From UBA1952 sp965246785 (GTDB lineage Bacteria; Bacteroidota; Bacteroidia; Chitinophagales; Chitinophagaceae), in contig CBDFFM010000005.1 in assembly GCA_965246785.1 (NCBI GenBank), forward strand, positions 217,727-281,726: DNA of 64,000 nucleotides. The letters are read 5' to 3'. Shown here piece by piece: positions 26,331-36,700 of the stretch; position 1 is the first letter of the stretch, and the number at the start of each line of letters is the position of its first letter. The translations under genes were made by a program, and so were the position numbers. The notes beneath the pieces were generated by a model. That model saw only the letters and a list, made by a program, of their open reading frames with translations. It had not been told where the DNA came from and searched no databases.

Positions 26331-27356
26331 ATGAATACGCCTTCGCATGTGCGTCCCGACGGATCGCTTTCTACCACAGACAAAGAATACGAAAACAGCA
26401 TAAGACCCCAGCAGATAGACGACTTTTCGGGTCAGCCGCAGCTGATAGAAAACCTTCGCATTTTCATTAAGGCTGCCAATCTGAGAGGCGAAGCGCTTGA
26501 TCATGTGCTTTTTCATGGTCCGCCCGGCCTTGGAAAGACTACGCTTTCGCGGATTGTGGCCAATGAGCTTGGCGTCAATATCAAAGAGACTTCGGGCCCG
26601 GTGATAGAAAAGCCCGCAGACCTTGCCGGCCTTCTGACCTCGCTGGAAGAGCGGGATGTGCTCTTTATAGATGAGATACACCGCCTGAGCACCGTGGTAG
26701 AAGAATATCTCTATTCGGCGATGGAAGACTTTAAGATTGATATCATGATTGATTCCGGGCCGGCTGCAAGGAGCATTCAGATCAATCTGTCTCCTTTTAC
26801 CCTTGTTGGGGCTACAACGCGCTCCGGCCTGCTTACCGCGCCGCTGTTAAGCCGTTTCGGGATAAAAAGCCGGCTTGACTATTATTCCGCAGAAGTATTG
26901 CAGGGGATCGTACTGCGTGCGTCCAATGTGTTGAATGTCCGGATCACATCTGATGCGGCCATGGAAATTGCTCGTCGCAGCCGGGGGACCCCCCGCATAG
27001 CTAATGGATTGCTTCGCCGCATGAGAGACTTTGCGCAGGTGCTCGGCAATGGCGTGATAGACCTTGCTATTTCCGAGCATGGCCTGCGCGCGCTCAATGT
27101 AGATGCGAACGGCCTTGATGAGATGGATAACCGCATCCTTACCGCATTGATAGATAAATTTAAGGGCGGGCCCACGGGCATATCTAACATTGCCACTTCG
27201 GTAGGCGAGGAGAGCGGCACGATTGAAGAGGTCTATGAGCCTTTTTTAATACAGGAGGGCTACATCGTTCGCACCCCGCGTGGCCGCGAAGCCACGGAGA
27301 AGGCGTATGGGCACCTTAACCGTAAATGGATGAAAGGCGAGCAGACGCTTTTTTAA
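26331..27356 (+). CDS. ruvB: Holliday junction branch-migration ATPase RuvB
   Basis: The motor of the RuvAB complex that drives Holliday-junction migration in recombination. With the ATG at 26331 it has 341 residues, the usual length. An in-frame extension to 26199 is non-homologous and crosses the terminator. Walker A GPPGLGKT is at 63-70, Walker B LFIDEIH at 111-117, and sensor 1 'LVGATTRSG' follows. The C-terminal winged helix ends with 'EPFLIQEGYIVRTPRGR'. It is a single gene with its own terminator. Confidence 0.97.
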   Translation: MNTPSHVRPDGSLSTTDKEYENSIRPQQIDDFSGQPQLIENLRIFIKAANLRGEALDHVLFHGPPGLGKTTLSRIVANELGVNIKETSGPVIEKPADLAGLLTSLEERDVLFIDEIHRLSTVVEEYLYSAMEDFKIDIMIDSGPAARSIQINLSPFTLVGATTRSGLLTAPLLSRFGIKSRLDYYSAEVLQGIVLRASNVLNVRITSDAAMEIARRSRGTPRIANGLLRRMRDFAQVLGNGVIDLAISEHGLRALNVDANGLDEMDNRILTALIDKFKGGPTGISNIATSVGEESGTIEEVYEPFLIQEGYIVRTPRGREATEKAYGHLNRKWMKGEQTLF

Positions 27357-27383
27357 GGCACGCGAACGGCTATGGGCATACAG

Positions 27384-27416
27384 AGGCTGCAGATAAAATC
27401 TGCGGCCTTTTCTTTT
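27384..27416 (+). terminator. Rho-independent terminator of ruvB
   Basis: 11-bp stem AGGCTGCAGAT / ATCTGCGGCCT (27384-27394 and 27398-27408, one G-T wobble), loop AAA, then TTTCTTTTT. Confidence 0.85.
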
Positions 27417-27731
27417 TGCGGAATCAGGTTAATGCCACGGCATCTTCCTTAACAAGCGAGCAACAGTTCAAACTTTTTAAGACGTGAAACCTGTTGAAGA
27501 AGGGTGCGGGTGAGTGTAAAAAATGCTTGCCAATAGCTATTTCGTTTTTGCAAAGAAAATTTCATTACAGCTAAAGCCAATTCATTGTAATGCAATTATT
27601 TATTTCCCAAACATTAATACGATACTTTGGGCCGCTTTTTTTGTGAAAGCTATAGCTATTAGCGGGAGAGCACTACATTTGAAAAATATTCTCCTTCACG
27701 AACAATTAACCACACCCCTCATAATTAAGCC
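27417..27731 (+). promoter_or_regulatory. AT-rich upstream region of the giant fibre gene
   Basis: No gene is recognised. The region is clearly more AT-rich than its flanks. It holds a 7-bp inverted repeat CATTACA / TGTAATG (27563-27569 and 27586-27592), a possible operator. An exact -7 box TACATTTG lies at 27674-27681, 50 nt before the ATG at 27732. No -33 TTTG stands at the expected spacing. Confidence 0.4.
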
Positions 27732-30700
27732 ATGAAAAAACTGCTACTCGCAAGTTTTCTGCTACTGCCTTTTGCCGGGCAGGCGCAGTTCAAATCGGGC
27801 CTCAACCCGACAGTGATCGATCCCTCGTCGGTGCTGGAGCTTGAGCATCCGAATAAGGCCTTTTACCTGAATAGGGTAAGCCTGACATCTACTTCGGATG
27901 TTGCAACAGTGCCTAATCCGAAGGCTGGTATGCTGGTATACAATACCAATGCCACCATCGGCTCTGCCAATCCTTTATATGGTGCGAATGGCGCAGGCAT
28001 TTACTACTTTGACGGCACAGGCTGGGTTTACTCCGGCAATGGCGGGGTAGGGATGAGCAATTACTGGAATCTCACCGGCAACTCCAATGCAGTTGACGGG
28101 GTAAACTTTCTGGGAACGACCAACAATGTCGCGCTCAACTTCCGGGTGTTCAATACCAAGTCCGGACGGATTGACCTTCAGGGCAATACCTTCTTCGGCT
28201 ATCAGGCCGGTATCAATCAGACGATTGGCCTGACGCTGAACAATACCTTGTTTGGCTCCGGCGCAGGCAGCGGTATTTTCAACGGCTCCAATAACGTTGG
28301 GGTTGGTACAGAAGCGCTGCAAAATGCAGGAAACGGCTATAACAATATCGGCATGGGCTACCGGGCAGGAGCCAATTTTGCCAACACGCACGATAATACC
28401 CTGTTAGGCAACCAGGCCGATGTAACCGCTGCGGGCATTAATAATGCTACCGCTATTGGTTCGGGCGCACAGGTCAGCCAGAGCAACAGCGTTATTCTTG
28501 GCAATAATGCAAGCGTAGGCATCGGCAACACAGCGCCGACTAACAAGCTTCATGTCACCGGCACAGATCCGTTACGCCTGGAAGGGCTGCAGGGTACGGC
28601 TTCTTCCGGCCTTTCAGGCTCCGACAGCGTGTTGACTACAACTGCTACAGGGGTAGTTAAAAAGCTCGGCGTTTCATCCGTGTTGCAGCCAATCAAGGCG
28701 AACAACGGCCTGACGCGCACCGGTGACTCCATTCAGCTTGGAGGCACGCTTACTAAAGCCACCAGCATTGCCACAAACGGCAATAACCTGGACCTCTTCG
28801 GTACAGGTAATCTGAATGTGGCTGATACGGTTGCTGCGGGAAGCCTTACTTCAGGAACAACACTCGCAGTTGGCACAAGCGCCACCGTTGGTACGAACCT
28901 GACCGTGGGCAACACGATTAAATCTACGTCAGATACCGTGAGCGGCAACACGCAGACAGGCACCCTGGATGTGGTAGGTAACGCCGTAATCGGCAACAAT
29001 ACGAGGACGAAGTCGCTGACTGCCACCGGTATTAACGGCGGTATTGTATCAGACAGCCTCCTCAATATCACGACAGGCGGTATCGTTAGAAAGGTATCTC
29101 CGATCGCCGTTGTGGCAAATGCCATTCAGGCTGATAACGGCGTTTCAGTTGGCACCGGCGGTAATGCCGGTAAGGTTGTGCTTGGCGGCACGCTGAATCA
29201 GCCGACAAGCATCGCAACAGCAGGCAACAACCTGAGCCTGACCGGCACGGGCAACCTCAGCGTAGCTGATTCCATTACTGCTGGTAATGCCGTGATTGCA
29301 GGCACAACTACAACGAGCGCATTAACAGCTACCGGCATCACCAATGGTGTATCCACCGACAGCGTGCTGAACATTACGGCGGCGGGCGTTGTGCGCAAGG
29401 TTGCTCCGGCTTCTCTGCCTAATAATATCAAGGCCAACAACGGCCTTACGCGCGTTGCTGACAGCATTCAGCTGGGAGGTACGCTTTCACAGCCTACTAC
29501 CATTATTACAGCAGGCAACAATCTGAGCCTTACCGGCACAGGCAACCTGAATGTGGCTGACACTGCATCAGCAGGCAGTCTTACGGCAGGTAATGCTTAT
29601 GTAACAGGCGCCACTACTTCAGGCAGCTTCACAACAGCAGGCACCACTACGACCAACGCGCTTACAGCTACGGGCATCACCAACGGTGTATCCACCGACA
29701 GCGTGCTTAACATCACGGCAGCGGGTGTTGTGCGTAAGGTTGCTCCGGCATCTCTTCCAAACAACATCAAGGCCAACAACGGCCTTACACGCGTTGCTGA
29801 CAGCATTCAGCTGGGCGGCACACTTTCCCAGCCTACTACCATTATTACAGCAGGCAACAATCTGAGCCTGACCGGCACAGGCAACCTGAACGTTGGTGGC
29901 AATGTGAATGCAGCGAATGTGAGCGCCACAGGTAATACTTCTACCTCAACGCTTACAGCTACCGGCATCACCAACGGCGTATCTACCGACAGCGTGCTGA
30001 ACATTACGGCGGCGGGCGTTGTGCGCAAGGTTGCTCCGGCTTCTCTTCCAAACAACATCAAGGCCAACAACGGTCTTACGCGCGTTGCTGACAGCATTCA
30101 GCTGGGCGGCACACTTTCACAGCCTACTACCATTATTACAGCAGGCAACAACCTCAGCCTCACTGGCACCGGCAACCTGAACGTGGCTGACACTGCATCA
30201 GCAGGCAGTCTTACGGCAGGTAATGCTTATGTAACAGGCGCCACTACTTCAGGCAGCTTCACAACAGCAGGCACCACTACGACCAACGCGCTTACAGCTA
30301 CCGGCATCACCAATGGTGTATCCACCGACAGCGTGCTGAATATTACAGCAGCAGGTATTGTGCGTAAGGTTGCTCCGGCATCTCTTCCAAACAACATCAA
30401 GGCCAACAACGGCCTGACGCGCGTAGCTGACAGCATTCAGCTGGGAGGTACGCTTTCCAAGCTCACAACTATTGCAACCGCCGGAAATGACCTTAATCTT
30501 ACAGGCTCCGGCAACCTGAGCGTTGGCGGCAATGTAAGTGCGGCCAACTTCAATACAGGCGGCAATGCAACCGTGGGCGGCAACACGCAAACGAATACGC
30601 TTACTGCGACGGGCATCACCAATGGTGTATCTACCGACAGCGTGCTGAACATTACGGCAGCGGGTGTTGTGCGCAAGGTTGCTCCGGCATCTCTGCCAAA

Positions 30701-33700
30701 CAACATCAAGGCAGACAACGGTCTGACGCGTGTAGCTGACTCTATTGAGCTTGGCGGTACCCTGAAGATGGCAACTACGATTGCTACGGCAGGCAACAAC
30801 CTCAGCCTCACAGGCGCAGGCAATCTGAACGTGGCAGACACAGTGAGCGCAGGTCGTCTCACAGTAGGCGGCCCATCATACCTGAACGGCGTGCTGCGGG
30901 TAACAGGCAATGACACAACTACAGGTAATGTAACGGTGGGCGGTGCAAGCTATGTAGCCGGCACCACTACGCTTGTTGGTGCAGCCACTACAAACGGCAT
31001 CAGCAATACCGGTAATATCTCCACTACAGCCAACACGAGCACATCATCCCTTACCGCTACCGGCATCACCAATGGTGTATCCACCGACAGCGTGCTGAAC
31101 ATCACGGCAGCGGGTGTTGTGCGTAAGGTTGCTCCGGCATCTCTGCCGAACAACATCAAGGCAGACAATGGTCTGACGCGCGTAGCTGATTCTATTGAGC
31201 TTGGCGGTACCCTGAAGATGGCTACCACCATCAACACAGCAGGCAACAACCTCAGCCTCACCGGCACAGGCAACTTCAATGTTGCTGACACTGCTAACGT
31301 AGGTGCGCTGACAGTAGGCGGCCCATCATACCTGAACGGCGTGCTGCGGGTAACAGGCAATGACACAACTACAGGTAATGTAACGGTGGGCGGGGCAAGC
31401 TATGTAGCGGGCACCACTACGCTTGTTGGTGCAGCCACTACAAACGGCATCGCCAATACCGGTAACATCTCCACTACAGCCAACACGAGCACTTCATCGC
31501 TTACCGCCACCGGCATCACCAACGGTGTATCCACCGACAGCGTGCTGAACATCACGGCAGCGGGTGTTGTGCGCAAGGTTGCTCCGGCATCTCTTCCAAA
31601 CAACATCAAGGCAGACAACGGTCTGACACGTGTAGCTGACTCTATTGAGCTTGGCGGTACCTTGAAGATGGCTACCACCATCAATACAGCAGGCAACAAC
31701 CTGAACGTATCGGGTACTGGCAACTTTAATGTGTCTTCCGGCGTAAGCGCGGGTAATCTGAACGTCAGCGGTCCGGCTACGATCGGCACAAACGCCAGCG
31801 TTACCGGTGCTACGACCACAGGCCGACTCATTGTTAATGATTCTGCGATCATAACAAATTCAACTACTGCAGGCAGCTTCCGTACAACCGGCAACACTAC
31901 CACCGGCAGCCTCACGGCTACAGGCCTTGGCGCAGGAACGGTAAACGACCTGGTAGTAACGATTGATCCCGCTACAAAGCAGGTTCGTCAGGCAAGCATT
32001 AACACGCTTGGGGCTGTTACTACTGCCAGCAACGGCATTGTGAAGGTGGGCAACGACGTGCAGCTTGGCGGCGGCCTTACTCAGGCAACTGCCATCAACA
32101 CCAATGGCTTCTTCCTGACACTGGCAGGCGCTACAGGCGGCCTGAACGTTGGCAACCAGACTACGACCAGCACCCTGAATGTAGGTAGCAGCGTAGTAGT
32201 CGGCAGCACCATTAATGCAGGCGGCGGCGTAACAGCAGGCAGTCTCAATACAATCGGCGCTACTAACACCGGCTCACTGAATATCTCTTCTGCGCCCAAC
32301 AGCGCAAACCCCGCAAACCTTTTACTGAACATCACGCCGGGTGGCAATGTTGAGAAGGTATCTCCTGCGGCCATCATTGCTAACATAAAAGCCAATAACG
32401 GCCTTACACGCAATGTTGACTCTATCCAGCTTGGCGGAACGCTTACGCAACCGACCACTATTACTACCACAGCTTCCAACAACCTGACAATCGGCGGCGC
32501 CGGCAATCTGAATGTTACCAACGCAGTTAACGCAGGCTCTGCTTCTGTAACCGGCAATACAACTACCGGCTCCCTTACCGCTACCGGCATCACCAACGGT
32601 GTATCTACCGACAGCGTGCTGAACATTACGGCAGCGGGTGTTGTGCGTAAGGTTGCTCCGGCATCTCTTCCAAACAACATCAAGGCAGACAACGGCCTGA
32701 CGCGCGTAGCTGACTCTATTGAGCTGGGCGGTACCCTGAAGATGGCAACTACTATTGATCAGGCAGGCAATACCCTGACCTTCAATAATGCCAACATCAC
32801 GGTCAACGGTCCTCAGACAAACAACGGTACCGTCCGCGTAAACGGCAACGACACCGTTACCGGCAACTTCACGGTGACAGGCGCAGTTCGCCAGAACGGC
32901 AATGTGACCACTATCGGTAACACGGCTACCACGGGCAATGCAAGCGTAACCGGCAATACAGCAACCAGCGGCAACACGAGCACCTCAACCCTGACTGCTA
33001 CGGGCATCACCAACGGTGTATCTACCGACAGCGTGCTCAACATCACGGCGGCGGGCATCGTAACCAAAGTTGCTCCGGCATCCCTTCCAAACAACATCAA
33101 GGCCAATAACGGCCTGACCCGTGTTGTGGATTCCATCCAGCTTGGCGGCACCCTTACCAAGGCAACCACCATTGTCACCGACAACGCCAACACCCTCACC
33201 ATCCAGTCCAACGGCGTGGGCGGTGCTTCCAACGATGCTAACCAGGGCCTCATCGTCCTGTCCAACACAACGGCAGGCGGCACTTCCAACCGCGCCATCG
33301 GCACCCGCTCCAGCCTTTCGGTGCTGAACGGCACCACGGTCAACGAAGCGCGCGCGCTGAGCGGCACTACCAACGTGTTTGGCAACGTAAACGGCACAGC
33401 TACCGGCGCATACCTTAATACGGTGCTTCGTCCGGGCAGCAACCTGGCCACCGGCACTACGGCGACAGGCGCATCCGGCGATGTTGAAGTGATCAGCGGC
33501 ACAACCAATCTTGACAATACCCGCACCCTGACGGGCGCCCGCTTCGGAGCAGACGCGACCAACGGCGCGGCAGCCCGCACAACGGGTGTGACAGCGACAG
33601 CGGTAGGCTCTGCTTCCAGCAACGTAGGTGTTGCGGCAGGCGCCAATCTTACAGAAGCGCAGGTTAAGTCGGCTATTGCCACTCAGCCGGCAGGCTTCAG

Positions 33701-36700
33701 CGCAGGCGTGATGGCAGTGAACGGAGCAGGCGGCACCAACGACCGCGCTCTTTACTCATCAGGCGCGGTTCAGATGAGCGGCCTGGCCGGTGTGGTGAAT
33801 GCAGATACGGTACTGGCATCAGATCTTGCCGGCAACGTACGCCGCGTTCCAGCAGCGATTCTCTCCAGCAACATCAAGGCAGACAACGGTCTGACACGTG
33901 TAGCTGATTCTATTGAGCTGGGCGGCACCCTGAAGATGGCTACCACCATCAATACAGCAGGCAACAACCTCAGCCTTACAGGCGCAGGCAACCTGAACGT
34001 GGCTGACACAGTGAGCGCAGGTCGTCTCACAGTAGGTGGCCCTTCTTATCTGAACGGCGTGCTGCGGGTAACAGGTAATGACACGACAACCGGCAATGTA
34101 ACGGTGGGCGGTGCAAGCTATGTAGCGGGCACAACTACGCTTGTTGGTGCAGCCACTACAAACGGCATCAGCAATACCGGTAACATCTCCACTACTTCCA
34201 ACACGAGCACTTCATCCCTTACTGCAACGGGCATCACCAATGGTGTATCTACCGACAGCGTGCTGAACATCACGGCAGCGGGCATCGTGCGTAAGGTTGC
34301 ACCGGCATCTCTTCCAAACAACATCAAGGCAGACAACGGTCTGACGCGCGTAGCTGACTCTATTGAGCTTGGCGGCACCCTGAAGATGGCTACCACCATC
34401 AATACAGCAGGCAACAACCTCAGCCTCACCGGCACAGGCAACCTGAACGTGGCTGACACTGCTAACGTAGGTGCGCTGACAGTAGGCGGCCCATCATACC
34501 TGAACGGTGTGCTGCGAGTAACAGGCAACGACACGACAACAGGTAATGTAACGGTGGGCGGGGCAACATACGTGAGCGGCAACACCAACATCAACACCTT
34601 AATAGCCCGTGGCCTTCCTTCCGGCTCTATTCTGGACAGCCTCGTAACGGTTGACCAGACTGGCGGTAAAGATGTACGTCGCATCAGCATCAATTCTGTT
34701 CTCGGCAAGCTCAATGCAGGCAATGGCATTACCCGCTCCAACGATTCATTCGTTCTTGGCGGCACGCTGCTTAACCCAACCACGATTAATACCAACGGCA
34801 ACAGTCTCTCGCTCACCGGAAGCGGTAACCTCAACGTTGCGGATACCGCTGCGGTAGGATCCCTGACCAGTGGTAACGCTTACGTGACGGGCACGCTCCG
34901 CGTAACAGGCAATGACACAACTACCGGTAATCTGACTGCGGGGGGTGCCGGCTATATCGGCGGCAGCCTGCGCGTAGCTGGTAACGATACTACGGTGGGC
35001 AACACTACTGTAGGTACTGACCTCTATGTAAATGGCAACAGCAACATCAGCACCCTGACAGCACGCAATCTGCCTTCCGGCTCTATACTGGATAGCCTCG
35101 TAACGGTTGACCAGACTGGCAGCAAGGCTGTGCGTCGCGTGAGCATCAACGACGTGATCGGAAAGATTAAGGCAGGCAACGGTATTGTCCGCGTGGGTGA
35201 CTCGCTCCTCCTCGGTGGCGCACTCAATCCTGGCCTTACTACTATTAACACGGGCATCGTACCAAGTACCAGCACCCTATCCTTTACAGGTCAGGGCACG
35301 GTAAACGTTCAGGGTTCTCTGAGCGCCAACAACTTCTCTGCTACCAACGCACAGATTAACTCTGCGCTGACGGTACAGGCAGGCGGTACCAGCTCTCTGG
35401 CCAGCGCTACTGCAAACAGCATCACAATCACATCCGGCGGTACGGCAACATTCAATGGCCCGGTGGTAGCGAACGCGCTGCCTTCCGGTTCTATCCTGGA
35501 TAGCCTGGTGACTATTGATTACGCAGCCGGCACAGGTACTAAGGCGCTCCGCCGCATCAGCGTGAATGACCTTACTGCCAAAATTAAGGCGGACAACGGC
35601 CTTAGCCGTGTAGGCGACTCCATTGAGCTTGGCGGTACCCTGAAGATGGCTACCACCATCAATACAGCAGGCAACAACCTCAGCCTTACAGGCGCAGGCA
35701 ACCTGAACGTGGCTGACACAGTGAGCGCAGGTCGTCTCACAGTAGGTGGCCCTTCTTATCTGAACGGCGTGCTGCGGGTAACAGGTAATGACACAACTAC
35801 AGGTAATGTAACGGTGGGCGGTGCAAGCTATGTAGCGGGCACCACTACGCTTGTTGGTGCAGCCACTACAAACGGCATCAGCAATACCGGTAACATCTCC
35901 ACTACAGCCAACACGAGCACATCATCCCTTACTGCCACGGGCATCACCAACGGTGTATCCACCGACAGCGTGCTGAACATCACCGCAGCGGGCATCGTGC
36001 GCAAGGTTGCTCCGGCATCTCTTCCAAACAACATCAAGGCAGACAACGGTCTGACACGTGTAGCTGACTCCATTGAGCTGGGCGGTACCCTGAAGATGGC
36101 TACCACCATCAATACAGCAGGCAACAACCTGAGTCTCACAGGCGCAGGTAACCTGAACGTGGCAGACACAGTAAGCGCAGGTCGTCTTACAGTTAGCGGC
36201 CCGTCTTACCTCAGTGGCAGTCTGACTGCAACCGCTCTTGGTTCAGGCAACGTTCTGGATTCTATCGTGACGATTAACGCGGCAACGGGTGTAGTAAACA
36301 AGCGCAATCTGAATGATGTGCTCGCTACTATAAAGGCAGACAACGGTCTGACGCGCGTAGCTGACTCTATTGAGCTGGGCGGCTCGCTGAAGATGAATAC
36401 GGCGATTACAACTGCCGACTTCAATCTCGCAATCAACGGCAGCAAGAACACAGTGAATCCAAATGGTCTCGCAAGCACGTTTGACGTAACCAATGCCACA
36501 AACGTCGCGTCCGGCACAATCGGTCTTGCTTCTACGAGCATAATGACGGATGCAAGCACTGATCCTGGTTTCCGCCTGGCATGGGGCAGCTATAGCTCTG
36601 GCGCCAGCGCAAACGCAGACGCCCAAAGCGTAGCCGCTTACAATGAAGGCGCAACTACCGCTACCGGTGCTTCTAACGGAACAAAGGCAGTAGGTACAGT

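Noticed and set aside
27523..27735. 70-codon plus-strand ORF before the giant gene
   Set aside because: It lies in the AT-rich leader, contains the -7 box and overlaps the giant gene's start.
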